A stretch of 19,170 bases of DNA from JARROD01 sp037384225 (GCA_037384225.1 JARROD010000157.1:1-19170); one strand, 5' to 3'. Positions 1 through 8,450 are shown, counted from the first letter of the stretch. Notes: generated by a model from the letters alone, not told the origin. Made by a program: numbers and translations.

Positions 1-886
1 CAACCGCCTGTCCGTAGGCGTGCAGAGCTTTCAAGACCGCCACCTGTCTCTACTGGGACGCATTCATAGCACAGAAGAAGCCTTGCGCTCTGTCGAGATG
101 GCCCGAAAGGCAGGTTTTAAGCGTGTCAATATTGACTTGATGCACGGGCTACCGCAGCAAACCCCTGACGATGCCGCAAACGACTTGAAACAAGCACTGG
201 CATTGGCGCCAGAGCATATATCCTGGTACCAACTGACCATCGAGCCTAACACCGGCTTCTACAGCCGACCGCCAACCCTGCCGGAAGAAGACACACTGGC
301 GGATATCCAAGAGCAGGGACTGGCACTACTGAGTGCAGCGGGCTTTCAGCAATACGAAATTTCAGCCTACGCCAAAGGCGGGCAAAAGTCGAAGCACAAC
401 CTCAATTACTGGAAATTCGGGGATTACCTGGGCATAGGCGCTGGTGCCCACAGCAAAATATCCAGTCCTATGACGTTGAATACAAGAACTTCAGATTCAC
501 CGGGCCCAAAGGAATCAAATGTCAATCCATGGTCTATTAAGCGCCGCTGGAAAACCCGACACCCCCGCCACTACTTGGATCCAAACCGAAGTTTCAACGC
601 CGGTGAACAGCAACTTGATACAGCTGCACTTTGCCTTGAGTTTATGATGAACGCCCTGCGCCTCATCGACGGCGTGCCAACGGCATTATTTGTCCAGCGC
701 ACCGGCCTGCCTCTGAACCTGCTTGAGCCCGCGCTCAGGCGGCAACAGAGCAGGGGACTTATGGTTGAATTTACTGACACCGAACCGAAGTTGCAGGCCA
801 CTGCAATGGGATTGCGGTTTCTCAACACCTTGCTGGAGTCATTTTCATACGAGTCAGTTCAGAGCCTTCAGCACTCTGGAATATAG
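1..886 (+). CDS. hemW: HemW, radical-SAM heme chaperone (5' end outside window)
   Basis: This is the C-terminal three quarters of HemW (formerly HemN-like), a cytoplasmic radical-SAM family protein that binds heme and is thought to hand it to haem proteins. The reading frame is open from base 2, so the gene starts upstream; the GTG at 20 is internal, because the residues before it (NRLSVG) continue the family motif SVGVQSF. Recognisable blocks are LGRIHS, NIDLMHGLP, SWYQLTIEPNT, QYEISAYA, HNLNYW and GDYLGIGAGAH, followed by the C-terminal HemN domain (KTRHPRHYL, then EFMMNALRL). The radical-SAM CxxxCxxC cluster lies outside the window. Between GAGAH and KTRHP there are about 19 more residues than in E. 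coli HemW, and the usual Gly after GAGAH is Ser. It stands apart from the next gene, separated by a repeat. HemW rather than the oxygen-independent coproporphyrinogen oxidase HemN is chosen from the similarity of these blocks to E. coli HemW. Confidence 0.93.
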   Translation, partial: NRLSVGVQSFQDRHLSLLGRIHSTEEALRSVEMARKAGFKRVNIDLMHGLPQQTPDDAANDLKQALALAPEHISWYQLTIEPNTGFYSRPPTLPEEDTLADIQEQGLALLSAAGFQQYEISAYAKGGQKSKHNLNYWKFGDYLGIGAGAHSKISSPMTLNTRTSDSPGPKESNVNPWSIKRRWKTRHPRHYLDPNRSFNAGEQQLDTAALCLEFMMNALRLIDGVPTALFVQRTGLPLNLLEPALRRQQSRGLMVEFTDTEPKLQATAMGLRFLNTLLESFSYESVQSLQHSGI

Positions 887-911
887 CACCAAACAGCCTT
901 CCCCTTTGCTT

Positions 912-1031
912 TATACCCATCCTCCTCACATGGGGCCTGCCATGCAGCGTCGTCGCGCCCCTGTTGTTAAAGGAAGGAGGAACAAAAATTGACGCACTCT
1001 GCACACCTAAATCTCAAACGCTTTGGGTATA
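912..1031 (+). repeat. Dispersed inverted-end repeat, copy 1 (left arm deleted)
   Basis: The 111 bases at 921-1031 match 14549-14659 with only four substitutions and two single-base indels. The right-hand arm, ending CGCTTTGGGTATA, is intact. At the left, only TATACCC (912-918) is present before the shared interior, so most of the left arm and about 60 bp seem to have been lost internally rather than the whole end being cut off. The copy lies in the spacer between hemW and the kinase gene. No transposase is present. The short frames that run through it (for example from 989) are repeat sequence and are not called as genes. Confidence 0.8.
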
Positions 1032-1081
1032 ACTGCATCAAAATTCCTGAAACTTTTCGCACTACATCTACTATTATGTGC

Positions 1082-1110
1082 TTCAACAATGCGATAATAG
1101 CCTATATAAC
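1082..1110 (+). promoter_or_regulatory. Candidate promoter of the hybrid kinase gene
   Basis: A -10-like TATAAC (1105-1110) lies 17 bases after a weak -35-like TTCAAC (1082-1087), just downstream of the repeat. Transcription would begin near 1117, giving a short leader before the coding start at 1164 (or the GTG at 1134). The -35 matches the consensus poorly, so this is a modest call. Confidence 0.3.
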
Positions 1111-1163
1111 TTCACTAGCCCTGCCAGCGCCTTGTGTCGACACTGCTGGATTCGACGTCTTTC

Positions 1164-3572
1164 ATGTTGAACCTTACTCGCTACAAACAAGAAAATCCGA
1201 TCGCCACCAAATTACTGGGTTTAATTGTATTGAGCAGTTCAATCATTGCCCTGATCGCCATTCTTTTACAACTCTACACCAGTTTTAACGACGATATATC
1301 GATGCTGGAAAAACGCATCGACCAAGTCCGGGTCAGTACATTGTCCAGTATTACCAAAAGCCTTTGGGGCTTTGATGAGGAACAGCTCACAGTACAGATT
1401 CAAAGCGTGCTGGAGGTAGAAGATGTCGCCCAGGTTACGGTTATTTGGCGCGATTGGAATGATATGGAAAGGGCTTTGGTGGCCAGTTCCATGACCGTGG
1501 AGAGCGAGTCAAAAAATTCCGCACTGGTCAAGGAGTACCCGCTGATCTACAGCGATGCGAATACGCCCGAACAAAACCTGGGAAAACTGGTCATCACCGC
1601 CAGTCTGCAAGGTGTCTACAGTAAGTTGTGGGAAAGGGCCTGGTTTATCGCCGCGCTCCAAGGCACCAAAACAATGATCGTATCCCTGATCATTCTGTTG
1701 CTGGTGCGCAGTCTGCTAACTCGACATCTGGAAACCATCGCCCAGTACACCAGAGACATCAATTTGGAAAACCTATCCAAAGCTCCACTGAACCTTAAAC
1801 GCAGCACCCAGGCCGATGACACCCCCGATGAGCTCGACAATGTGGTCAACGGTTTCAACCAGATGCGGGAATCGCTACTGGAAGACATTGAAAAACGCCA
1901 CAAACTGGAAATGAAGCTGTTGGAAGAACAAAAAGAAAAACTGGAAACCCTGCGCCAAAAAGCCGCTGCCGAATCTGCCAGTCGAGCTAAAAGCCAGTTT
2001 CTAGCAACCATGAGCCACGAAATACGCACGCCGATGAATGGGGTTATCGGCATGGTGGAACTTTTGAGAGATACCTCTCTTAACGAAACCCAGCAGCATT
2101 ATCTCGATGTAATTCACCGCTCCGGCGAAACGCTGTTGGACATTATCAATGATATTCTCGACTATTCAAAAATCGAAGCGGGAAAAATGGAGCTTGAAAC
2201 AGCGATCTTTAACCTGGAAGATCTGGTCGAAGACTGCACCCAGTTGTTCGGCGCCACCGCCAATAAGCGCCAGATAGAGTTGATCGGCAGTGTCAGTCCG
2301 ACCACCCCCCTGTTTCTGAAAGGCGATCCGACCCGCCTGCGGCAGATATTGATCAACCTCCTTGGCAACGCTTTTAAATTTACTCAATCCGGGTATGTAG
2401 CACTGGAGGCACGGCGGGTTCCGGACAGCGACTTAGACTGCCCACTAATTCGGTTTTCCGTGAAAGACAGCGGCATAGGCATAACCAACGAACTGCTGGC
2501 GCATTTATTCGAGTCCTTCAGCCAGGCGGACAACTCAACCACACGCAAATACGGCGGCACAGGCTTGGGGTTGGCGATCTGCAAACGTCTGACCGAAATG
2601 ATGGGGGGAACCATCGGTGTAAACAGCGAGGTAGGCACCGGTTCGGAGTTCTGGTTTACCGCGCGTTTTGAAATTACAGATGCTATCCCCCCCACCAGCA
2701 GAGATAACAAGGATATCGCCACAGCGCTTGCCGGTACGCGACTGCTGATTGTCGAGGACAACCAGCTGCTCGGCGAAGTTTTTTCCCACCACTGCAGCTC
2801 CTGGGGGATAAAGCCAGATAACGCTCACAGCGGCCACCAAGCACTGGAGATATTGCGCAAGGCGGCTGCCGCCAACTGTCTCTACGACTATATATCCCTC
2901 GATTATGACTTACCCGATACTGATGGTGTTACGCTGGCACGGGACATCCACTCTAATCCCCGCTACAGGGATTTAAAGCTATTTATGCTCACCGGCACAG
3001 ACGTTCCTCTCAGTAGTGATATTTTGGCGCAATTGAACATACACACAGTACTGCGCAAGCCGGTCTCGCCCCAGAGACTTAAACGACAGCTGGCGATACT
3101 ACTTGGCACGGGATCAGAAAACAGTCACAGCGCCGATCTCGACAGCTGTCATTACACCGCTCTTACCAACCTGCGAGTACTGGTGGCGGAGGATAATGTG
3201 ATTAACCGCACCGTGGTGAAAGGGTTGTTGGGAAAACTGGATATAGAACCGACCATGGTGGAAAACGGGCTGGAAGCATTAAATACGGTCATGCGTGCAA
3301 AAGAGCCTTTCGATATTATATTTATGGATTGCGAAATGCCTGAAATGGATGGTTTTGAAGCGACCCGGCGCATCCGCGAATACGAAAAACACAGTGGAAT
3401 GATGGCCACATTTATTGTCGCTTTGACGGCCCACGCCATGCCGGAGCATCGCGAAGCGGTATTTGCCTCCGGCATGAGTCACTACCTGCGCAAGCCAGTT
3501 ACTCTGGCAGAATTAAACAATGCCTTTGAAAGACTTGGTTTGAGAAAATCCGCTTCGCAGGAAATATTTTAG
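1164..3572 (+). CDS. Membrane hybrid histidine kinase with two receiver domains
   Basis: A sensor kinase of 802 residues from the ATG at 1164; a GTG at 1134 would add ten, and neither has a clear Shine-Dalgarno. Order of parts: transmembrane segment (16-38), a periplasmic sensor of about 120 residues with the motif SLWGFDEEQL, a second transmembrane segment (161-183), HAMP-like linker, charged coiled coil (about 240-275), HisKA with SHEIRTPMNGVIGM and phospho-acceptor His285, HATPase with NLLGNAFKF, DSGIGI and GGTGLGLAI, then REC1 (acceptor Asp580 in LDYDLPD) and REC2 (Asp722 in MDCEMPEMDG). REC1 is less typical than REC2 but keeps its acidic residues, Asp and LRKP. No Hpt domain follows, so phosphotransfer to a separate Hpt protein is likely. 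The layout is BarA/GacS-like without Hpt; the signal and target are unknown. It seems to be a single-gene unit, with no partner regulator beside it. Confidence 0.93.
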   Translation: MLNLTRYKQENPIATKLLGLIVLSSSIIALIAILLQLYTSFNDDISMLEKRIDQVRVSTLSSITKSLWGFDEEQLTVQIQSVLEVEDVAQVTVIWRDWNDMERALVASSMTVESESKNSALVKEYPLIYSDANTPEQNLGKLVITASLQGVYSKLWERAWFIAALQGTKTMIVSLIILLLVRSLLTRHLETIAQYTRDINLENLSKAPLNLKRSTQADDTPDELDNVVNGFNQMRESLLEDIEKRHKLEMKLLEEQKEKLETLRQKAAAESASRAKSQFLATMSHEIRTPMNGVIGMVELLRDTSLNETQQHYLDVIHRSGETLLDIINDILDYSKIEAGKMELETAIFNLEDLVEDCTQLFGATANKRQIELIGSVSPTTPLFLKGDPTRLRQILINLLGNAFKFTQSGYVALEARRVPDSDLDCPLIRFSVKDSGIGITNELLAHLFESFSQADNSTTRKYGGTGLGLAICKRLTEMMGGTIGVNSEVGTGSEFWFTARFEITDAIPPTSRDNKDIATALAGTRLLIVEDNQLLGEVFSHHCSSWGIKPDNAHSGHQALEILRKAAAANCLYDYISLDYDLPDTDGVTLARDIHSNPRYRDLKLFMLTGTDVPLSSDILAQLNIHTVLRKPVSPQRLKRQLAILLGTGSENSHSADLDSCHYTALTNLRVLVAEDNVINRTVVKGLLGKLDIEPTMVENGLEALNTVMRAKEPFDIIFMDCEMPEMDGFEATRRIREYEKHSGMMATFIVALTAHAMPEHREAVFASGMSHYLRKPVTLAELNNAFERLGLRKSASQEIF

Positions 3573-3605
3573 CGTCGTGCATAGAATAACAAATTTCCCG
3601 CGCCA

Positions 3606-3621
3606 GACCTTAGGCAAGGTC
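3606..3621. other. Small hairpin in the kinase-ppk spacer
   Basis: GACCTT and AAGGTC form a perfect 6-bp stem around a 4-base loop, 34 bases after the kinase stop. It could end the kinase transcript, but no T-run follows, so it does not look like an ordinary intrinsic terminator. Nothing else firm is visible in the 3573-3828 spacer; the ppk frame stays open through it, but that part does not resemble Ppk. Confidence 0.25.
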
Positions 3622-3828
3622 CTCGCCCGCGCTGGCATGTCGCCCATGTGGCCCGAATGCAGAGCAGATCGGCCCCTGTGGTTTCAACATATCTGTTATA
3701 TTTGCCACCTATACTTGTTATCCATGACCCGACACCCACTAGATACTCTAACTATGGACAGCAATTCCGTTACCAGTCGCGGCGAAGGTTCAATCAAACT
3801 CGACCAGCCGACCGATAAAAGATCTACA

Positions 3829-5919
3829 ATGCCCTCTGACACGAGCTTGCCCACCGCGCCGAGTCTGGACAATCCGGTTTTCTTTATCAACCGAGAGCTG
3901 AGCCATCTGCAGTTCAATCAACGGGTTTTGGCTCAGGCCCTGGACGAATCCCACCCCTTACTGGAACGCCTCAAGTTTCTGGTGATATTCAGCTCCAATT
4001 TGGATGAATTCTTTGAAATCCGCGTTGCCGGTCTCAAGCAGAGGATAGAACTGGAGCGCGAAAGCAGCGATCCAGACGGGATGCACCCGGCGGACGTGTT
4101 GCAAAAAATCAGCACTATCTGCCACGAAACCGTGCAGCAACAATACCGGATTTTGAACGATATCCTGATTCCGGCACTGGCGAATGAAAATATTCATTTT
4201 CTGCCCCGCCACCTGTGGACCAAAGAACAAACAGCGTGGATAGACGACTATATTGCCAGGGAGGTGCTACCGATAATCAGTCCCATCGGCCTGGATCCCG
4301 CCCACCCATTTCCGCGGTTGGTGAACAAAAGTCTTAATTTCATCGTCTCCCTCGACGGCAAGGATGCGTTCGGTCGCGACACCGGGTTGGCCATAGTTCC
4401 AGCGCCCAAGTCCCTGCCGCGTATTGTGCGCCTGCCCGACAGGCTCTGCGGCCCCGGGGATAACTTCGTATTTTTATCCTCAATGATCCACGCCCACGCC
4501 GAGAAGCTGTTCCCGGGCATGAATGTCAAGGGCTGTTATCAATTTCGCATTACCCGCAACGCGGATCTGGATGTCGACACCGAAGGCGTGGAAGACCTGG
4601 CCCGGGCACTGCGCGGAGAGTTGCATTCCCGCCGCTTTGGCACTGCAGTGCGCCTCGAAGTAGCCGACAATTGCCCCAAACCCCTGACGGATTTCCTGCT
4701 GCGAGAGACCGGGCTCACTGAAGAGGAAATTTATCGCGTCAACGGCCCGGTAAATCTCGGGCGCCTGATGCAACTGCCCAATATGGTTTCGCGCCCGGAA
4801 CTGATCTACCCGCCCTTTACCCCCAGTATGCCCAAGGGCTTGAGTCAAAAGGACAATATTTTTGATGCCATCGCTCGCAGAGATTACCTGTTGTTACACC
4901 CGTTCGAATCGTTTATTCCGGTTATAGAACTCTTGCGCCAGGCCGCCAAGGACCCCAATGTAGTCGCCATCAAGCAGACCCTCTACCGTACCGGCAACCG
5001 CTCGATTATCGTCGACACCCTGATAGAAGCGGCCCGTTTCGGCAAAGAAGTCACCGCCGTAGTGGAACTGCGGGCCCGTTTCGATGAAGAGGAAAACCTG
5101 GAGCTGGCCAGCCGCCTGCAGGAGGCCGGCGCAGTCGTGGTATACGGTGTAGTGGGCTACAAAACTCACGCCAAAATGATCCTGGTGGTACGCCGCGAAC
5201 GGGGCAAGATAAAACGCTATGTCCACCTCGGCACAGGCAACTACCACAGTGGCAACGCTCGGCTCTATACTGACTACTCTCTACTCTCCGCGGATGAAGC
5301 ACTGGGAGCGGATGTACACAAGGTATTCCAACAACTGACGGGCATGGGTAAAACCGAGCGCTTAAGTAAACTGTTGCACGCCCCCTTTACCCTTAAACGA
5401 CAACTGCTCAGACTAATAGACAGTGAAGTCAAAGCCGCCGAAGCCGGTCACCCGGCGCGAATCATTCTTAAAGCCAACGGTCTGACTGAATCCAAAGTCA
5501 TTCAGGCCCTCTACCGTGCTTCTCAGGCCGGGGTGAAGATCGATCTGATTATTCGGGGAATGTGTTCTCTCCGGCCACAAATAGACGGGATATCGGACAA
5601 TATTCGTGTATTTTCCATTATCGGACGCTTTCTTGAACACACCCGGGTGTTTTATTTTCAGAACGGAACTCCAACTACCTATTGCGCTAGTGCCGACCTG
5701 ATGGGACGCAACCTGAACCGTCGGGTCGAACTCTGCTTTCCCGTGGAAACGCCTTCCCTGGCCAAGCGTATACTGGAGCACCTGGAATACTATATTTCAG
5801 ATAACAAACAGCGCTGGGAACTGGACCCGAATGGGAAATACAGCCACAACACCAGCGGCGACCACCCGGCGGCTCAAACTCTATTGCTGCAGAGGCTCTG
5901 CGACTACAGCGGTAGCTGA
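3829..5919 (+). CDS. ppk: Polyphosphate kinase
   Basis: Ppk1 reversibly builds inorganic polyphosphate from the gamma phosphate of ATP; in other bacteria it is membrane associated and serves stress survival. The ATG at 3829 gives 696 residues, the usual family length. The frame stays open back to a GTG at 3577, with in-frame ATGs at 3724 and 3754, but the residues before 3829 are not Ppk-like. The N domain shows FINRELSHLQFNQRVL and NLDEFFEIRVAGLKQ. The two catalytic histidines of the family are present: His447 in YKTHAKM, the residue that is autophosphorylated in E. coli (His435), and His604 in FLEHTRVFYF (E. coli His592). LGTGNYHSGNARLYTDYSLL and SADLMGRNLNRRVEL are also typical. No ppx exopolyphosphatase gene is beside it. 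No convincing ribosome site marks the start, so the N-terminus is the weakest part of the call. Confidence 0.96.
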   Translation: MPSDTSLPTAPSLDNPVFFINRELSHLQFNQRVLAQALDESHPLLERLKFLVIFSSNLDEFFEIRVAGLKQRIELERESSDPDGMHPADVLQKISTICHETVQQQYRILNDILIPALANENIHFLPRHLWTKEQTAWIDDYIAREVLPIISPIGLDPAHPFPRLVNKSLNFIVSLDGKDAFGRDTGLAIVPAPKSLPRIVRLPDRLCGPGDNFVFLSSMIHAHAEKLFPGMNVKGCYQFRITRNADLDVDTEGVEDLARALRGELHSRRFGTAVRLEVADNCPKPLTDFLLRETGLTEEEIYRVNGPVNLGRLMQLPNMVSRPELIYPPFTPSMPKGLSQKDNIFDAIARRDYLLLHPFESFIPVIELLRQAAKDPNVVAIKQTLYRTGNRSIIVDTLIEAARFGKEVTAVVELRARFDEEENLELASRLQEAGAVVVYGVVGYKTHAKMILVVRRERGKIKRYVHLGTGNYHSGNARLYTDYSLLSADEALGADVHKVFQQLTGMGKTERLSKLLHAPFTLKRQLLRLIDSEVKAAEAGHPARIILKANGLTESKVIQALYRASQAGVKIDLIIRGMCSLRPQIDGISDNIRVFSIIGRFLEHTRVFYFQNGTPTTYCASADLMGRNLNRRVELCFPVETPSLAKRILEHLEYYISDNKQRWELDPNGKYSHNTSGDHPAAQTLLLQRLCDYSGS

Positions 5920-6198
5920 CCACGAGTAAACAGTCCATGTAACCCCGGTCACACTGTGACCAAAAATATCGATTGTGTACAAATTTGATATCTATTAACC
6001 TGTAGCCCGCCAGCTAACGTCTTAAGAATCCCGGGTGCTTGTGGCTTAAATCTGGCAACCATTACTCATCGACATTAACAGGCAAACCGAGACCAGGAAG
6101 ATACTGCAAATGCAAACTGAATTCATATAAATACCATCATCCAATAGAACATTGCTTTGTAACTGACGACAAGTAGCTCGGGATAGTTTTCAAAGGGG
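5920..6198. other. ppk-trxA spacer; dyad GGTCACACTGTGACC at 5947
   Basis: This spacer of about 280 bases up to the trxA promoter holds no coding frame I can support. Its one structured element is the dyad at 5947-5961 (6-bp arms, 3-base centre), 28 bases after the ppk stop. It is followed by CAAAAATA and not by T, so on the plus strand it is a poor terminator; it could be an operator or a transcript-end hairpin. The rest is AT-rich and unstructured to the eye. Confidence 0.35.
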
Positions 6199-6227
6199 TT
6201 GTCTGGCACCGCTTCAATCCTTATTAT
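6199..6227 (+). promoter_or_regulatory. Sigma70-type promoter of trxA
   Basis: TTGTCT (6199-6204) and TATTAT (6222-6227) are separated by exactly 17 bases, with 4/6 and 5/6 matches to consensus. The start point would be near 6234, giving a leader of about 50 bases that carries the trxA ribosome site GGAG at 6273-6276. Of the promoters in this window it is the most convincing. Confidence 0.6.
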
Positions 6228-6286
6228 GCGTAAGCTTTGAGTCAGAGCACAGCTCACTAAAACGAAATTCCTGGAGAACTTACATT

Positions 6287-6613
6287 ATGAGTGGCGCTAT
6301 TGTTCACGTATCCGATTCCAGTTTTGAGGAAAATGTTCTCAAGGCGGAAACTCCCGTACTGGTGGACTTCTGGGCCGAATGGTGCGGTCCCTGCAAGATG
6401 ATTGCTCCCGTATTGGACGAACTGTCCGGTCAGTATGAAGGCAAGCTGAAAATCTGCAAAATGGATGTCGACGCCAACAAGGAAACCCCCGCCAAATTCA
6501 ATATACGCGGAATCCCAACCCTGATGGTGTTCAAAAATGGAAATATGGAAGCTATGAAGGTTGGCGCCTTGTCCAAAGCCCAACTGGTAGAATTTATCGA
6601 CGGCAACATTTAA
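6287..6613 (+). CDS. trxA: Thioredoxin 1
   Basis: A complete 108-residue cytoplasmic thioredoxin, a disulfide reductase recharged by thioredoxin reductase that reduces ribonucleotide reductase and many other proteins. The active site is the canonical WCGPC (Cys33 and Cys36), with the buried Asp27 in VDFWAEWC and the cis-proline Pro77 in GIPTLM. The length is the family norm. GGAG lies 10 bases before the ATG, and a good promoter precedes it. A strong hairpin with a T-rich tail follows, so it is probably transcribed mainly alone, although trxA next to rho is a conserved gammaproteobacterial arrangement. Confidence 0.98.
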   Translation: MSGAIVHVSDSSFEENVLKAETPVLVDFWAEWCGPCKMIAPVLDELSGQYEGKLKICKMDVDANKETPAKFNIRGIPTLMVFKNGNMEAMKVGALSKAQLVEFIDGNI

Positions 6614-6632
6614 GATCTGTTCAGACCCAATG

Positions 6633-6677
6633 TGCCGCCCTAACTGAAAGTGTGGACGGGCGGCAAGTATTTTCTTT
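6633..6677 (+). terminator. Intrinsic terminator after trxA
   Basis: TGCCGCCC (6633-6640) pairs perfectly with GGGCGGCA (6658-6665) around a 17-base loop, and a T-rich stretch (ATTTTCTTT) starts three bases later. It begins 20 bases after the trxA stop. Confidence 0.65.
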
Positions 6678-6688
6678 GCACTTGCCGC
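6660..6688 (+). other. Second hairpin overlapping the trxA terminator
   Basis: GCGGCAAGT (6660-6668) pairs perfectly over 9 bp with ACTTGCCGC (6680-6688), with the T-rich tract as its loop. It shares bases 6660-6665 with the 3' arm of the terminator, so the two structures exclude each other. It may protect the 3' end of transcripts that pass the terminator. Confidence 0.5.
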
Positions 6689-6738
6689 TGTTAGCGAGTA
6701 TACTGACCAAAGTCGATACAATTCTTGCAATCCAAACA

Positions 6739-6767
6739 TTGACAAAATCTGTTTGGAAACAAATACT
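6739..6767 (+). promoter_or_regulatory. Candidate promoter of rho
   Basis: A perfect -35 TTGACA (6739-6744) is followed after 17 bases by AATACT (6762-6767, 4/6). A second, weaker option is TTGTCT (6935) with TATAAG (6956-6961), whose 15-base spacer is short. The first would give a leader of about 370 bases. Confidence 0.45.
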
Positions 6768-6774
6768 ACACTTG

Positions 6775-7147
6775 GATTGATACCCTTTAATACCCTACGA
6801 TGATCAGTGCCAAAAGTTGATCAATATCAGAAATTGCCAGAAATTGAATTGTTCTCACCGCGAATTGGTAGTCAAATCAGTGGTAGGCAAATTGGTAGAG
6901 AGTATGTTCCCATTACTTGGCTTATAAACAGAGTTTGTCTTTAGCCGGGCCTGTGTATAAGTTAATGTGGCGAAAAAATTGGTGTATTTAACTCTAGAGG
7001 GTGGCGCGGGGTTGTAATCATAAACCACTGTATTCTATCTTCATTAGAAAGCAAACTAACAACAAGTCAAAACCATTAAGCGCGTTCGGCAACCCGCCGT
7101 ACAGCTCCTACAAAGTACCCCTTAATTATTCAATAAACTAAACTCTT
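6775..7147 (+). promoter_or_regulatory. Long untranslated leader of rho
   Basis: There is no supportable gene in this stretch. Small direct repeats are visible: CAGAAATTG at 6828 and 6838, and AATTGGTAG at 6863 and 6890 with a related GTGGTAG between. The last 110 bases are rich in A and C and poor in G, like the unstructured sequence to which Rho binds. In E. coli, rho is controlled by Rho acting on its own leader, so the same is plausible here. No Shine-Dalgarno is visible before the rho ATG. An 8-codon frame at 6965-6991 (MWRKNWCI) has no ribosome site and is not called. Confidence 0.4.
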
Positions 7148-8450
7148 ATGAATCTTACCGACCTAAAAACCAAACCGATTGAAGAACTCATTGAAATTGC
7201 AAAAGACATGGGCCTGGAAAACCTTGCTCGGTCACGCAAACAAGATGTCATTTTCAATATATTGAAACGCCATGCCAAAAGCGGCGAAGATATTTACGGC
7301 GATGGGGTATTGGAAATCCTGCAAGACGGTTTTGGTTTCCTGCGATCGGCTGACAGTTCTTACCTTGCCGGGCCCGACGACATATATGTTTCACCCAGCC
7401 AAATACGGCGTTTCAATCTGCGCACAGGTGACACTATAGCGGGGAAAATTCGCCCCCCCAAAGAAGGTGAGCGCTATTTCGCACTGTTAAAAGTTAACGA
7501 AATTAACTTCGATAAACCTGAAAACTCCCGCAACAAAATCCTATTTGAAAACCTCACCCCACTTTTCCCCGACCAACGTCTGCTACTTGAAGCGGGCAAT
7601 GGCTCCACCGAGGATCTTACCGGGCGTATTATCGATCTGGTTTCCCCCATAGGTAAAGGACAGCGTGGGTTGATTGTGGCGCCGCCGAAAGCCGGTAAAA
7701 CGATCATGATGCAGAACATAGCCCAGTCAATTATCCGCAATAATCCCGAATGCCACATGATTGTATTGCTGATAGACGAACGTCCGGAAGAAGTTACGGA
7801 AATGCAACGCTCGGTACGTGGAGAAGTGGTTGCATCTACCTTTGACGAACCACCCTCCCGCCACGTACAGGTGGCGGAAATGGTAATTGAAAAAGCAAAA
7901 CGTTTAGTTGAGCACAAAAANNNNNNNNNNNNNNNNNNNCAAAACGTTTAGTTGAGCACAAAAAAACGTGGTGATCCTGCTTGATTCAATAACCCGTCTG
8001 GCGCGTGCCTATAACACCATTGTGCCTTCATCAGGCAAGGTACTGACCGGCGGTGTTGACGCTCATGCACTGGAACGTCCAAAGCGATTTTTCGGCGCTG
8101 CCCGCAATATCGAAGAAGGTGGAAGCCTTTCTATCGTCGCCACGGCGCTGATTGACACTGGCTCGAAAATGGATGAAGTCATTTACGAAGAGTTTAAAGG
8201 CACCGGCAACCTGGAGCTCCACCTGGATCGCAAAATAGCCGAAAAGCGCGTCTACCCCGCCATCAACATTCGACGCTCAGGTACCCGCCGTGAAGACCTG
8301 TTGATGAAAGAAGATGAAATGCAGCGCGTGTGGATTTTGCGTAAACTCCTGCACGACATGGAAGATGTCGCCGCCACAGAATTTCTCGTGGACAAATTGA
8401 AAGACTTCAAATCCAATGAAGAATTTTTTCTGTCAATGAAGCGAAAATAG
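7148..8450 (+). CDS. rho: Transcription termination factor Rho (split by an assembly gap)
   Basis: Rho is a hexameric RNA-dependent ATPase that loads on C-rich nascent RNA and ends transcription. The first 256 codons carry the N-terminal helical domain, the RNA-binding cold-shock-like domain with GDGVLEILQDGFGFLR, and the P-loop APPKAGKT (residues 178-185, same numbering as E. coli). The second part, in another frame from 7968, carries VILLDSITRLARAYN, the Q/R-loop region GKVLTGGVDAHAL, and GTGNLELHLDRKIAEKRV. A run of N (7921-7939) separates them, and the 25 bases on each side are identical. Collapsing that duplicate and adding one base in the A7 run at 7960-7966 joins the frames as HKK-(D/N)-VVILLDS and gives 419 residues, exactly the E. 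coli length. The gene is therefore very probably intact in the organism. Confidence 0.96.
7896..7964. other. Assembly gap with duplicated 25-bp flanks
   Basis: Nineteen N (7921-7939) lie between two identical 25-base segments, 7896-7920 and 7940-7964, each flush with the gap. This is the signature of two overlapping contigs scaffolded without being merged. The true distance is negative, and no sequence is missing apart from one base in the A run just after the second copy. Confidence 0.93.

Noticed and set aside
989..1288. 99-codon frame starting in repeat copy 1
   Set aside because: It begins in repeat sequence and overlaps the start of the hybrid kinase in another frame, without family resemblance.
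3577..3828. Extension of ppk to the GTG at 3577
   Set aside because: The extra 84 residues are unlike Ppk and contain a hairpin typical of a spacer; the start at 3829 gives normal length.
5947..5961. CRP-type site at GGTCACACTGTGACC
   Set aside because: The half-sites are in the wrong order and spacing for TGTGA-N6-TCACA, and it lies far upstream of trxA.
6257..6745. 162-codon frame antisense to trxA
   Set aside because: It is the mirror of a well-conserved thioredoxin gene; no start context or recognisable protein.
7968..8450. Separate small gene made of the C-terminal part of Rho
   Set aside because: It is the continuation of rho across an assembly artefact; the duplicated flanks of the N run show this.
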